NCBI GenBank assembly: GCA_013399305.1
Contig: VXAI01000082.1
Coordinates: forward strand, 3,062,674 to 3,126,673
DNA length: 64,000 nucleotides
Direction of reading: 5' to 3'
Source of the DNA: Rostratula benghalensis
Lineage: Eukaryota; Chordata; Aves; Charadriiformes; Rostratulidae
Positions within the stretch are counted from its first letter, which is position 1. Every line of letters begins with the position of its first letter. Below, piece by piece: positions 14,367-26,480 of the stretch. The notes under the pieces are model-generated. The model was not told where the DNA came from, ran no database searches, and worked only from the letters and a program-made list of their open reading frames with translations. The translations under genes and the position numbers were made by a program.

Positions 14367-14440
14367 TTAAATATTCATTGTCTTCATATTAATATCAATG
14401 TGCGAGTCTTCATCCGGAACATACATACAACTGTAGATCC
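14367..14440 (-). other. Candidate terminal coding exon (unproven)
   Basis: On the minus strand a pyrimidine-rich tract (CCTTTTTTTTCTCTTCCAAAACAG) ends at a CAG acceptor at 14441-14443. After two bases completing a split codon, 23 codons run open to a TAA at 14367-14369. The peptide begins IYSC, has the acidic stretch PDEDSHIDI and ends KTMNI. Two CpG dinucleotides lie close together in it, unusual for this AT-rich DNA. I do not recognise the protein. An acceptor followed by 23 open codons can easily occur by chance in 64 kb, so this is only a candidate. If it is real, the 3' untranslated region would lie toward lower coordinates. Confidence 0.22.
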
Positions 14441-15376
14441 CTGTTTTGGAAGAGAAAAAAAAGGACCATCCCTGCTGAATTTGAGGTCATATCTTTAAGA
14501 ATCCGAAGCAGTGTGGAAACCCTAACAGAAATACATGGCAGGACAGGAAATTAAACTCTGATTGTGACGTGAGTTACACCCGAGACATTGGACCAACTTT
14601 ACTATGAAAAAAGTAATTATGAATGAAAATTAATTGCATTAAAGTGTAATTAGCACTAAGGGAAAAAAAAATAGGCACCCTGCTCACTCCCCAAAAGTTC
14701 TACTAAACACTAATTTATGAAAATCACTTTAAAATAATAACAAATACTCCAGGTGCTTGTCTCTCAGAATCCTGCATGCCATCTACCTGCTTCTGTTCTT
14801 TAAAGATAATATAATTAAATCAGGTATCACCTGCCTGCCTGACATGGTTGATTCATTTCTAATTAACAGTGTTGTAACAGTGAAACATAAAACTTAAAAA
14901 ATAAAACAAAACAAAAACCCAAAACACAAAAAAACCCAGCAGTCTAGGTGATACTCAAACTTTGAATAGAATCATACCTTTTAAGAAACCGAAAAGTGGT
15001 CTTTAAAAGGCTGAAGGTGAAGTAGAAGTAACAGTTACTTCGTGGAGAAGTTATTGCATTTCTGTTTTAAATAAGCTACAAACTAGCTTAGAAGAGAGCA
15101 ACTTCCTAAGTTTAAAGTTACTCTTGTGAAAAAATTATAACACCATAGTAGTCCTTATTAATCTGCTCCTTATAGACACTAACCCAATTACACCACAGAA
15201 ATCTGTTAAGACACGGTACTATTTCTATTAAAAACACAAAAGAAACCCTGAACATAAATTTTGTCAGTTGAAATTAATTTCTTCTGCAGTTTTCGTGTGG
15301 AATCTCTGGTTTAGGCATTCCTGAGAATTAGAACCATGTTGGAAGCCTTGGCAGCCGATTTCAGCGTTGATTTTTT

Positions 15377-15402
15377 TTTAAGTCTCGGAAACGAGACTTA
15401 AA
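15377..15402. repeat. Perfect 11-bp hairpin with GAAA loop
   Basis: The arms TTTAAGTCTCG and CGAGACTTAAA are perfect reverse complements separated by GAAA on the plus strand, a GNRA-type tetraloop if transcribed in that direction. A nine-T run ends inside the left arm. No mature RNA family is recognised. Confidence 0.85.
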
Positions 15403-16412
15403 TATTGACATTTTGAAATGATCACATGAAAAGCTGTCATTTGAGTTTACCAGAATTAGAAGTAACAATTCTGTTTGCTATTGCAATGTGACAAGCATAA
15501 TTCCATGCTTTTCTGACAAAAGCTAAGGATAGCAGTCAGCTATAAGCTAAGGATGAGTTAGTCTTTAGTGTTTGAGTCTGGTGCAAGTAAGCATAATAAG
15601 AATTGGTTATTTTTTTCATCTGTTAAGTGAAAACTATCTGAATGTATCTGAGGCTCAAACATGACTATTACCCAACCAACAGACTTTTGCAAGATGTTAT
15701 GTGTTATTGATGCTAACATTACAGTCTGTTCTGAGGAACAGCAAAATAATCACTGTACAAACAGTGTTTCCCCCTCTTCTGCATGGAAAGTCCCATCACT
15801 ACACTGCTCTGCCATAGCTGTATCCTCACCAGGGAAACAAGAGGAGCTACTCACAGCCCTGCAGACAGTGTATGTGCAAGTGGCTACTCCCTGAGCTTGC
15901 TTCCCACTGTCTGGAGACATCTGGCTGCAATTCCTGAAGTCATATCAGCATAGAAATTAGTATCTCCCCAAATACAATAAAAAAACTCTAAGAAGTCCTT
16001 GCTCACCACGGTTCCCTACTAAAATAGTGACAGCAATACTTGGACAAATTTCAGTGTCAGTCCTTCCTGAAGGATAGGGCTACTCAAGCTTTACAATACT
16101 GTAACAAGCTGCTTGCATTTTCAAGGCTTATTAACATGCAGTGTACATATTTAAACAAATAAACTTTTATTCAGCATCCTGAATATTAGAAAAGCCTATG
16201 CAGTGCTTAAATAACTGCAGTATTACTGAGATACAAGTTAGGAGCTAAGAATAGATTTTGAAATATGTCTGCAGATGAACATGGTATTGTTTCATAAACA
16301 TAAATGCCAAATACCAATCTAAATTTTTCATCTTCAGATTACAGTAGATATTTCTTGGAGAACATCTCTTTCCATAATTCAACATTCTCTGACTAACAAT
16401 GTAAGTCTTCTC

Positions 16413-16438
16413 AGGATAAGGGTAAGGATAAGGATAAG
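16413..16438 (+). repeat. Short hexamer array (AGGATA/AGGGTA)
   Basis: Four consecutive hexamers read AGGATA, AGGGTA, AGGATA and AGGATA. The array resembles a degenerate telomere-like permutation but is not the vertebrate TTAGGG unit, so it is listed only as a simple repeat. Confidence 0.75.
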
Positions 16439-17823
16439 AAACATGCTTCAGAAGGACTGTGCAGTAAACTCATTTGCTGATGTTGCCTTTATTTCCCTTT
16501 GTTAATTTATCTATGTTATCACACTTATCAAAATAAACAAAAAAATAGAAAAAGGTTGACTACTCACTCTGGAACTACAAAAATTATACTTAAGAAAAGG
16601 AAACTGAGTATTATACAAGTTGGAATTAACAGCAAATGTGTATTGTATATACTGTATATACTTTATTGGGTAGCTTTTTTCTAAGGAATTATCAGACTAC
16701 TACTTCACAATGAGCACATCATCTCCATAGAGTTGAGAATTGATCTCTTGTGGAGTTATTTTAAGTTGGTTTCATTGTTTTTACATTAAAAATCTGGTGG
16801 TGAAGAGCAAATATAAGAATTATCTTTTGTTTACATTTCAGATATATTTTCACTAAAACACACATTAAATGTCTAATGTAACCTTTCCATCATCTTTCAC
16901 TTTATGCTGCACACACTTTGACCTGAAGGTAGTTCAGTTCCTGATCCTTCCTAAATGACTCTTTTCACGATCTTGTGTGGACTTCAAAGTCCCCTCCTCT
17001 TCATATTTGTAGTCTTCCTAAAGAATGTAGCCTAACATAATATATTTTAATGGGCCTTCGGAGATATCTTGACATTGCTAAAATAACACAACTCAACAGT
17101 AAGGGGCAAGTCTATGTGCACCGCACAATGTGGCTTCATAGCGGATGAAGATTTTTCTTCAATGCATGAACTGTGAAGTTAACAGAGGCAAGAAAAAATG
17201 TGATTAGGAGACAGATTTCTTCATACAGGTACTTGATTTCACAGCAGTTGGTCTCAGAGGTGCTGAGTAAAACTACACTTGAAATAATATAATCCCTAAA
17301 GATCCACACTGAACTGCTAGACAGAATGCCTTGGAAGAATGAAAATCGCAGTCCTGTTAAATTTGTTTCTCATACACAGAGAGAACATTCTTGGATCTTA
17401 AATCTTTATTATCTTGACAGGATGCGTGACAAAGGGAGGTATTTGTTAAACCAGCGACATATTGTAAGACTGCAGAGCAGATTTATGCTGTCGTCTAACC
17501 ACCAGTTAGACAAAAGCAGGACTAAAGCTAATCTTTCCTCACTTTATTATACAGGACTTTCATACTGGATTTTGCAACTTATTATTGGACTCTGACTTTC
17601 CAGTATTTCACTTTAAGCACAACAGAGTCTTGTTCATTAGGGTAATAACAATGCTTCCAATAAATGGCTCCCAAAGCCTCTGTCAAATAGAGGGAATACA
17701 ATATAGGCATTGCTAGGAAAATGAGATATTGTTTCACTAAAACTGAAGTACCTTCAAAACAAGTTTCTCTGTAGATTGGCAAGTCAATGCCGTTTTACAG
17801 AACTAATTTGATTCCACTAAAAA

Positions 17824-18222
17824 TCATAGAATTGTCTAGGTTGGACGGGACCTTTGAGATCATCAAGTCCAACCATCAACTTAACTTGGATAAAAACAAC
17901 CACTAAACCATGGCTCTAAGCACTGTGTTTACCTACCTTTTAAATACTGCCAGGGATGGTGCCTCAATCACTTTCCTGGGCAGCCCGTTCCAATGCTTAA
18001 TAACCCTTTCAAAGTTAACATTTTTCCTAATATTCAATTTGAACCTCCCCTGGTGCAACATGAGGCCATTTCCTCTTGTCCTATTGCCTGTGACTTGGGA
18101 GAAGAGACCAACCCCCGCCTCACAACAACCTCCTTTCAGGTAATTATAGGGAGTGATAAGGTCTCCCCTCAGCCTCTTTCTCTCTAGGCTGAACAACCCC
18201 AGCTCGCTCAGCCTGGAGGAAT
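17824..18222 (-). mobile_element. CR1 LINE, 3' part (about 400 bp)
   Basis: On the minus strand this is the 3' end of a CR1 element, ending in CAATTCTATGAT after the GGTCCCGTCCAACC core. It carries the last part of ORF2 and a 3' untranslated stretch. It belongs to a 3'-end type shared with the 35.8 kb copy (core AATTGTCTAGGTTGGA). It is 5'-truncated within ORF2 and has no promoter. Confidence 0.95.
17933..18220 (-). pseudogene. CR1 ORF2 C-terminal remnant
   Basis: The frame translates to the C-terminal segment typical of CR1 ORF2: [20 protein letters not shown] at the start, then an NRTRGNG block, then a [19 protein letters not shown] tail. This part lies downstream of the reverse transcriptase domain. 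The frame is open over about 96 codons, but both the endonuclease and the reverse transcriptase are missing, so it cannot act. The open frame runs on into flanking DNA up to 18253 by chance. Confidence 0.9.
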
Positions 18223-18584
18223 GTGGGATGTAAGGGTTTCCCTTGTTACACAACTGCCTTGGAGTTCAGTAGGGATGAACATTGGTACAATATAAGAACA
18301 GATATGCTGGAAAACAGACCTAGAGAAGCTGGAGAGTCCCTTAAAAGGAGTTACACAAACTTTTAACTGTAAAACAACACAAGGTCAACCAGTGCTGAAA
18401 ACACAATGCTCTGCTTTTATCTAAGAAGATCTAGGTTTTGAGAAAGCATAAGATTGGAACTCAGAAGTTTCCATTTCTACTTCTAACTCTGGCTCTCCAT
18501 AAAGTATGAAAAGTTAATTTGACCTCTGCAGTTCTTTCCTTTAGAGGAGGGAAAAGGAAAAAGGAGAAATGGAAAAAAAAATAA
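18223..18584. other. Unique DNA ending in a purine tract
   Basis: About 320 bases with no recognised feature are followed by an almost pure purine run (18544-18582, one T), which is low-complexity. It directly abuts the run of N that follows. Confidence 0.7.
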
Positions 18585-18920
18585 NNNNNNNNNNNNNNNN
18601 NNNNNNNNNNNNNNNNNNNNNNNNNNNNNNNNNNNNNNNNNNNNNNNNNNNNNNNNNNNNNNNNNNNNNNNNNNNNNNNNNNNNNNNNNNNNNNNNNNNN
18701 NNNNNNNNNNNNNNNNNNNNNNNNNNNNNNNNNNNNNNNNNNNNNNNNNNNNNNNNNNNNNNNNNNNNNNNNNNNNNNNNNNNNNNNNNNNNNNNNNNNN
18801 NNNNNNNNNNNNNNNNNNNNNNNNNNNNNNNNNNNNNNNNNNNNNNNNNNNNNNNNNNNNNNNNNNNNNNNNNNNNNNNNNNNNNNNNNNNNNNNNNNNN
18901 NNNNNNNNNNNNNNNNNNNN
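18585..18920. other. Assembly gap (336 N)
   Basis: 336 consecutive undetermined bases. Sequence to the right starts in the middle of an antisense CR1, so the missing part should include that element's 3' end. By alignment with the copy at 25677, roughly 217 bases of CR1 would be missing. Any open frame drawn across the N is an artefact. Confidence 0.98.
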
Positions 18921-19187
18921 TGTTCCAGCTTGCACCCATTGCCCCTTGTCCTATCACTGGCCATCACTGAGAAGAGCCTGGCTCCATCCTCCTGACACTC
19001 ACCCTTTACATATTTATAAACATTCATGAGGTCACCCTCCCTTGGAGAATATGCTCTGCTCCCTTAATCATCTTTGTTGCCCTTCCCTGGACTCTCCCAA
19101 GCAGTTCCCTGTCCTTCTTGAACTGAGGGGCCCAGAACTGAACACAATATTCGAGATGTGGTCTCACCAGATCAGAGTAGAGGGGGA
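18921..19187 (-). mobile_element. CR1 LINE fragment interrupted by the gap
   Basis: On the minus strand the sequence codes for recognisable CR1 ORF2 C-terminal pieces, including [20 protein letters not shown] and a [11 protein letters not shown] block near the gap. It also has the upstream CR1 stretch that, read antisense, contains GTTCCCTGTCCTTCTTGAAC and GGGCCCAGAACTGAACACA. The reading frame is broken. The left, 3' part of the element is lost in the N run. It is the same type as the 25.7 kb and 58.0 kb copies. Confidence 0.93.
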
Positions 19188-21899
19188 TATTTGAAGAAAT
19201 TTTGGAGATAGAGAAGCCTTTCTATTGTGCTGCTGTATTTATATTTTATTTTTCAGCATACACACCTTCAACAAACTTTGATGCATCTTGAAATAACTAT
19301 TTGCTGTGTCAGCTTAATTTTGGTTGAAAATTCTCTGCAGAAATTTAAACAGAAATAATCTGAGCTAATGAATTAGTCTTGTGTCTTTAGATTTCTTTTT
19401 ATCTATTTAGAATTAAGTAGATTATCCTGAACACAGGCCTGCCAAGATATGCTTTTATGTTACTCTTGATATCTTCTGGACAGCCCATTTAGACGCTTAG
19501 ACAGCAAGCCAACTGTTTCTTATTTGGGGATGTGTTCCTCGGTTTTTTACTCATTAATGTATTAAAATATCACATAAAGATACATACAGTACAGTGAAAA
19601 AATGAAAAAGAGAGGGTACCTCACACTGCAGAGCATATGATCACCAAAAACTTTTAAAAGCCACCCTTGTATTTGTAATATTACAAATAATCTATTCCAC
19701 AGGAATTTAGTGTTTAATTCCTAAATTAATACAATTTAAATCAAGCTCACTTAACTTGAATTATACGGGACTGTACTTTTGAAGAAATCTCCATTTTTTT
19801 AAAGACTGGACAATATTTGGCCAAAAATTGTGAGACAGAGTTCAGGTGAAGAAATCTGTTTAGGTCACAAGAATGATAAAAAAGGAACACAGTTGAAAAT
19901 GACCTCTCAGTCCTCTACCTCCTCTACCAACTGTGAGATAAATATTTCTGAAAAATATCAGGAAAGAGGTAAGAGAATTATGGCTTACTATATCGTAAGG
20001 TTTTTTTACAAGCTTGTCAAAGAAACTCTAATTTTCATCAAGTGTTTGCTTACAAGATAAAAGCAATACTCAAGGCCTCATTGCTTTAAAATGTTTTGTA
20101 AAAAAGAAGTGATGAAGTTTAGAAATCTGTATGCAGGTTCGCAAATCCATCACTTATTGTAAACAAATAGAACCTGACCTTCTTGTATGAAGCTCATGGA
20201 AGCCAACTCAAGTCTATTCCTGCATGTCTGCTAAGATAATTAAGTGCTTAGAGTCTTATGTATTTTAAGACAGTTATTTTTAAGTTATTTTTTCAGCTGG
20301 CTGTACCACTGTGTGCTGGATCTACCATACTTGATAATTATTTTATATACACTTTAAATAACAGGATAGCACCTTGCAGAGGTGTTCAGGGCTCTTCAAA
20401 TACCTGACAGGAGTATACAAAGCAGAAGCCAGAGGTTTTAAGTGGTTCTGACCCATACTGTGAGCATCACTTGATAACTACGTTATTCTGTAAACAGAAA
20501 TGATTTTTTAATTAAATGGAAATAAAAGACAAGATCCTATAAGGAAACCTTAGTTTTCTTTACAAATCCGTCAGTCCTATCTGGTCTTTCAAAACCTGTA
20601 CCTGTTATTTCGTTAGTGTAGTTAACCTGTTAACTAACACTGTTAAGACCATAAAGTAAAAGTCTATACTAACAGAAAAGTCTTCACAAATACACTTTGA
20701 TTTGCAAAGCTTTGCAAACTTAACCACTTCAGTGATGTCCTTTCTTGGCAGCTTTCCACTGTGTATTTTAGCCTCCAGGGCAACCTGCTCAGAAGCATCA
20801 ACAAACTGGCATTCCTCATAATCATACTCAATATGAAAAGCTTTTTTTATTTATTTTTTAATGAGAATGATTACAATCAATACAGATTCTGCCTTGCAAG
20901 TGCACTTATATAGCGGTTATAGCAGTGGCAGAATCTCCACTGCCACCCACACCATTCTTACTTAAAAGATAACATACTCTTTGCAAGGTGTATGTGACAT
21001 TTCTAAATGACATACACCAAGATATTTTTTTTTAAAATGACATTTGCTAGTTCCTCCTCACTCACCCCTTCCTCCACAGAGTGAGAAATCATCAGGGAGA
21101 CATATGACGAACCATACAGGAAATGACTGCCAAAACATTTCAGTGTGGATCTAACTGACAGTTCAGAAAGTGGAAAATCCTTTATACGTTTCTCATGTAG
21201 AAAAACTAGTGCATGCAGATTAGAGTGCCCCAGTTTCTTTGCAGAGAAAGCTCTCTTCAACCACCTTTTGTTTTCCAAATTAGACACCGCTTTTCTCACC
21301 AGCACAAAAATCCTAAATTCAAACAAGATTTCAAAAGAATTTAGTTAGCAGCTAAATATAAGGATACTATGCATATCTGATACCACAAAATTAAACGCTC
21401 TCTTTTTACTCCCAAATCTATGACTGTTTCCATTCTGTAACACGGGGAGGGTATACCATAGGCATACAAATAAAATCTCACCAAAATCTGATCTGGTTTA
21501 ACAATCTCTTGGTCACTAATTTCATTGCACGGTGCTGTTAAATTAGCAATATCAAAAAGTGATGTATTATGGGATAAACGCTTGTTTTCCTTTTAATATC
21601 TCATTCTTTTTTTTTTTTTTTTCTGGTCAAATGCTGTCCAGCATGAAGCAGTGATGAGGCTTGCAGTGAAGAGACAGATGCAGAGACAGCATCTGCCTTA
21701 AAGAAAAAGCAGAACAAGTAAAATAATGCAAGAAGATGATAAAGAAGTCAACTGAAATTTTAAAATTCTCTGTATCACAACATAAACTAATATATAGACA
21801 AAGAAAAAAACCCACACTTTGCAGTACATACAGTTAAAGTTGCTTCCAGCAGGATATTTTTGATTTGCTGCTTTTGCACTTTATATAAAACCATCTACA
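19188..21899. other. AT-rich unique sequence, no gene recognised
   Basis: No transposon or RNA gene is recognised. A 16-base T run lies at 21607-21622. Open frames at 19830-20060 (plus) and 21003-21326 (minus, 107 codons) have no recognisable domain and no convincing splice signals. Confidence 0.6.
21607..21622. repeat. Poly(T) run, 16 bases
   Basis: Sixteen consecutive T without an adjoining recognisable retroelement. Confidence 0.9.
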
Positions 21900-22610
21900 A
21901 AAATGAAGGCAGTTTCAAGGAGCAGCAAAGACAGCTTGTTTATTGGGGGAAAGTGAGGCAGAGCCCAAAGTCACAGCAAGGCAGGCAGGGCTGTGCACTT
22001 AGCACCAAAGGTGCAGTCCCCACAAGACCCATGCAAGGCGTCCTGGGCAGGTCCAGTGATGGTCACGAGGTTCTGCCAGCTGTCCAGACTGTCAGGCGAG
22101 CCTGTAGTGACCAGTCAGGTCTGGGTCAGAGGCAGTAGCAGAATCAGGGAGGTAAAAGACCAGGCACTAGAATATCTTAGCATAGCTAGGCAGAGACCAA
22201 AAGCAAGAATCAGACTGTAAAAGCTACTTGCAAAGAAGGAGCAGGCTGAGGATCTTAAGGGCTGCAGAGCTGTGCCATATCAAAGATGGCCCAAACCCCC
22301 AGGAAAGGGTTTGTGCTCCAAACTTGATGGTCAACAACATTTTGTAGGCAAAGAGTTAGAATCATGAGGGATAAGTTGAACTCCCATTTTTATTATCGAC
22401 CTGCAGTGTAACCTGCAGGCTCAAGCAAGTCTTATCATTGTTTTGTTTCTTCTTCCTCTCCTTGTCTGTTAAATCACACCCTCTCTGACACAGGGACCCC
22501 TTACATACCTGTCTGCATATCTCAATTACAATGGACTCAGGGGCTATACTACATGCAACAGTGATAACATTCCTCTCCCTGCCCTAAATCTGGAGCCGGG
22601 AAGTGTTCAC
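21900..22610. other. Unidentified block, possible old repeat
   Basis: This roughly 700-base block is visibly richer in G and C than its flanks and contains related segments: GGCAGAGCCCAAAGTCACAG near 21958 and GGCAGAGACCAAAAGCAAGA near 22190. It also has a CCTGCAG...CCTGCAGG pair near 22400. Open frames at 21860-22138 and 21993-22220 overlap in different frames and match nothing I know. The style is that of an old LTR or other low-copy interspersed repeat, but I cannot name it. A non-coding exon is the alternative. Confidence 0.35.
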
Positions 22611-25600
22611 ATTCAAAAGCACACTCAAATAAAAAAAGATGCAATTCCGCCATATGTTCAGAAAAATCCTTATGAATTTAATTACTCCAAAATGAACTTC
22701 ATGCATCTGAAAGACGCTATTCTCTAGAGAACAAAGACCATGGCCAGTTTTAAATAAGGTTTCCTAATTATCAGAGTAAAAAGACAAGGTCAGGTTTTTT
22801 GTATGTACATATTTTCTTCTCAAGAATGCCAGAATAAACAATGAGAAACATCAACAAAAATATTCTACACTTTTGCCCTGAAATTGTCCAGAAAGAAATT
22901 CCATTTGCAAGGTAAATTTCCCAGAATACAGCTGGCACCAAACTCAGAAATTAAACTCATCTGTAACTACAATACTGCTAACAAAATGCTCTAACATTGA
23001 TTAATATTAAACACGGTAAAATTTCCAAGATTCAGTTCACACAAAGAGTGAAAGAAAAGCATTTTAAACAGAACTGCTAAAGTGTCTGAGGAAAGGATGT
23101 TGCACAGAATGAACACTATCTGCCTCTCACCAAGTATTCAGCTTTTAGTATTTTTCCATCTAATCTGAAAGCCAGTAATCACTTGGGAGAATCACGTATT
23201 GATGAAATATACAAAAACAGATACTTATGCATTTGACTGCCTGATGGAAGAGGAAAATGATTAAGAAAAATCTCAAGAGGACAAGGTCACGGATGTGAAG
23301 AAGTGATCCCGATACTTTCAGATGAAGTACTTTTGGCACATAAAACACCCTTTTAGAACTAGAAGAACAGATTTTAAAACTAATTATAATAAAAATAAAA
23401 CCTTGCAACAATCAAGTAAGAATGTCTTTGGTTCATACATCATAATTCGGTTCCTACATCATTAGAGAAAAGTGAATAAAAAAAGACCCTATTCTAAGTT
23501 TGCTCTAAAGGTGCTGTCTGTCAGCTGTCTTGGTATAGGTAACTAAAGACGCCTATTCAGTGTGAAACACAGAAAAATCTGGGTTTATATGATTTGTTAC
23601 TCTAAGTATTCTTACATTACTTCAGTCTATCAAGACAGAAAGAGCTAGGCAAGGCTGACTTTGATTGTGGACTTCAAAAAAATCAACATTTACTGAATTT
23701 GAAACAAACAGTGCTTGGGGAATCTCAGTTATGCACTGAGTAGAGGTCAGTACTGTCACAGCTCCAGAAGTTTTCAATTATTCCCCAGTCTTTACATCAT
23801 TAAAAAGTATATTGTTTGTGAACAAAACCAAAACACTGGAAAAACAATTGTTTAACTTTATCATAGACTGTCACAAAAATAAGTTATCATTACTGCTGTT
23901 GTCTTTCCTAAGGAAAAGGGAAGTATCTCCCTAAGGGAAGATACTCATTCTTGTGCTACTGTGTGACAAAGTGATCTAAGTTATGAAGTCTTCTGTGATC
24001 TAAGCAACACCTTAAAAGACTTACACACATGTAAAAGTAAATGTTCAGCACAGGAAATGTGAAAGGTGACACCAGGGGCCTCTTGAAAAAAATCTAGCTA
24101 ATTAGCATAGGGGGAATATCAAACTAAGGTCAAGTATGGGAGCCCTTATAAGTGGCAAACACAACTGCCAATTGCCACATTAGCTGTGATACACAGAACA
24201 GTCCTGTGACATAACTGTAACGGAACTCTAATTTCTATTGAGATTTGCCTTTCATTAAGCAGAAGACATAAGAATATTCCTTGTAGTTGTTCACTCTTGA
24301 TTCATTTTTGTAACAGGATGCCACTATTATCAGATACTGAGGGATCACAAATGGGCTTCACAGCACTAAGCTTGGGGTGCAAATGTGAAAAATCATGGGA
24401 TACTTCCAAAATGGCACTGAGAATCCACTTTCCTTTAATTTTACAGTTCCACCAAGTCATCATGTGACACTGAGCAGGTGTAGCAGGTCCTGTATGTGCA
24501 GATGCTGAGTCTTCTATGCCTGCCTCATTCTCATCAAAACAATTTTCTCTCTTATTACGATGATGAAGATTAGGAATTCTAAGAGTGAGAGGAGCAGCTT
24601 AGCCTAAACGAAGATTTTAAAGGCAATTTTTTTTTCTTCTTGAGGCTAGCAAACATCTAGAAATGTTTTGCTGCTGTCTGGTTAGACAATATAATCAATT
24701 GCTGTTTGCTCAACATGCAACAAAACATTGCAGGCAAGATATTCCTATTGTGCCTGAAAAGAAAGCTGAGTTTTTTCCACTAGAAAAATGTTTTCAATTA
24801 CAGGTTTTTATCCATCTTTGTGAACAAATAAGCCTGTCACTTTTTCAAGATCAGACACACACTGAAGATCAGTCTCACTATAAAGGTAAAAATTATCAGC
24901 ATAACTGTAATATTTGGAAGGGCTCCTGGGCTCAGTTTCAGGGTGGGGAGACAGCATTCTCTGATGTGTTGTAGGTGGTCCCCACGCTATTTCCAGATAG
25001 AGTCCTCAGCTACTCTGTAACACTCAGACTTCCAGCCACGAGTGGGAAAATCAATCACGTGAAAGGCAGAAGGTTTTTTGTTTTTGGGGTTTTTTTTTTG
25101 TGAAAAGCACAAAAGACATATTACTTTGAAGACTCTAGGACTGACCCTGATTCTTTCTATAATTTGATAGTTTCATGAACTGTGATCCCATAACATTGTT
25201 TCCAGAGCCAGGCAATAAAAGCTAGACGCTAAATACCATAATCCAGGATTTTCAGGTACTGAGCAGCTGCATTTTTTATTAGTGTCAATAATGTTGGCAC
25301 CCAATAATGCTGGCTGTAAATGTTTCCAGCCTAATCCAAATTTTGTCAACTGATATGATAAAACATCTGTTGCAATTGCCGCTGCTAGAAAATCAGTCAC
25401 TGAAATGGTATAGTTAATGCTGAAGAATAATTTCCTATGAAAAAGGAAATTTTACTGATGGGGTCAGACCTGAAACTCACTGGCATCAATGACACTTTTC
25501 TACTAGCTTCTATAGGGCTGACACAAAACTACCGACAGACTGTGCTCACCAGTCAGTTCCATGTACTTCAGTTCTATTAGCTGGACAGATAAGATTTGTT

Positions 25601-25676
25601 TGTTTGTGTGTTTTTATAAACCAATACTAAGATTATGCCAAGGCTTTTTTTCCACTAATCCTAGTACAATGAATAG
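22611..25676. other. AT-rich unique sequence, no gene recognised
   Basis: No transposon is recognised. A frame of 103 codons (24663-24974, plus) has no domain I can identify and no splice boundaries I trust. A T-rich tract with GGGG lies at 25073-25101. Confidence 0.6.
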
Positions 25677-25750
25677 TCACAGAATTTGTAGGGGTTGGAA
25701 GGGGCCTTAGGAGATCATCTAGTCCAACCCTCCTGCCAAAGCAGGTTCAG

Positions 25751-26347
25751 CTAGAACAGGCTGGACCGGAAGGCATGCAGGCGAGTTTTGAATATTTCCA
25801 GAGGAGACTCCAAAACCTCTCTGGGCAGCTTGAGGGTGCCAGAGCACTGGAACAAAGTAACAAAGTTTTTCTGCATGTTCAGATGGAATTTCCTGTGTTC
25901 CAGCTTGTGTCTGTTGCCCCTTGTTCTGTCCCCAGGTACCACTGAGAAGGGCTTGACCCCATCCTCTTGACACTCACCCTTTAGATATTTATAAACATTG
26001 ATGAGGTCCCCTCTCAGTCTTCTCTTTTCCAGGCTAAACAGATACAGGTCCCTCAGTCTTTCCTCATAAGAGAGATGCTTCTGTCCCTTGATTGTCTTCA
26101 TAGCCCTCTGCCGAACTCTTTCCAGTAGTTCCCTGTCTGTCTTGAACTGGGGGACCAAGAACTGGACACAGTACTCCAGATGGGGCCTCACCAGGACAGA
26201 ATAGAGGAGAAAGATGACCTCCCTTGACCTGCTAGCCATGCTCTTTTTAGTGCATCCCACGATGCCATTGGCCTTCTGGTCCACAGGGGCACACTCCTGG
26301 CTCACGGTCAACTGGTTGTCCACCAGGACTCCAAGCTGTCTCTCCAC
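25751..26347 (-). pseudogene. CR1 ORF2 C-terminal half, 198 open codons
   Basis: The frame carries, in order, the CR1 segments LGVLVDNQL, a [17 protein letters not shown] block (about residues 47-63), an [16 protein letters not shown] block, [20 protein letters not shown], a GDRTRGN block, [14 protein letters not shown] and a [19 protein letters not shown] tail. This is the region downstream of the reverse transcriptase palm in CR1 ORF2. The frame is intact over 198 codons but lacks all catalytic parts. Its ATG is an internal methionine, not the native start. Confidence 0.93.
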
Positions 26348-26480
26348 AGAGCTGCTTTCTGGGAGGTCAACGCCTGTACTAGTGCATGGAGTTATTCCTC
26401 TGTAGGTGAGGGACCCTACACTTGCATCTGTTGAACTTCATTAGTTTCCTCACCGCCCAACTTTCTACCCTGTCTATGTC

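Larger units (their letters stand above)
9119..17823. other. AT-rich unique sequence, no firm gene
   Basis: No transposon is recognised in this 8.7 kb. It holds an 18-base T run (9273-9290), a G-rich stretch (13459-13507), a perfect hairpin (15377-15402), a short hexamer array (16413-16438) and a candidate minus-strand terminal exon (14367-14440). The remaining open frames of 60-89 codons show no family signature. Confidence 0.6.

Noticed and set aside
16413..16438. Interstitial telomere repeat
   Set aside because: The units are AGGATA and AGGGTA, which are not permutations of TTAGGG, and only four are present.
17326..17595. An 89-codon plus-strand frame
   Set aside because: No domain, no membrane segment, no splice context; nothing beyond length supports it.
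18461..19027. Open frames of 133-188 codons on both strands
   Set aside because: They run across the 336-base N gap; the translated middle is undetermined and the frames are artefacts. Only the CR1-derived right end is real.
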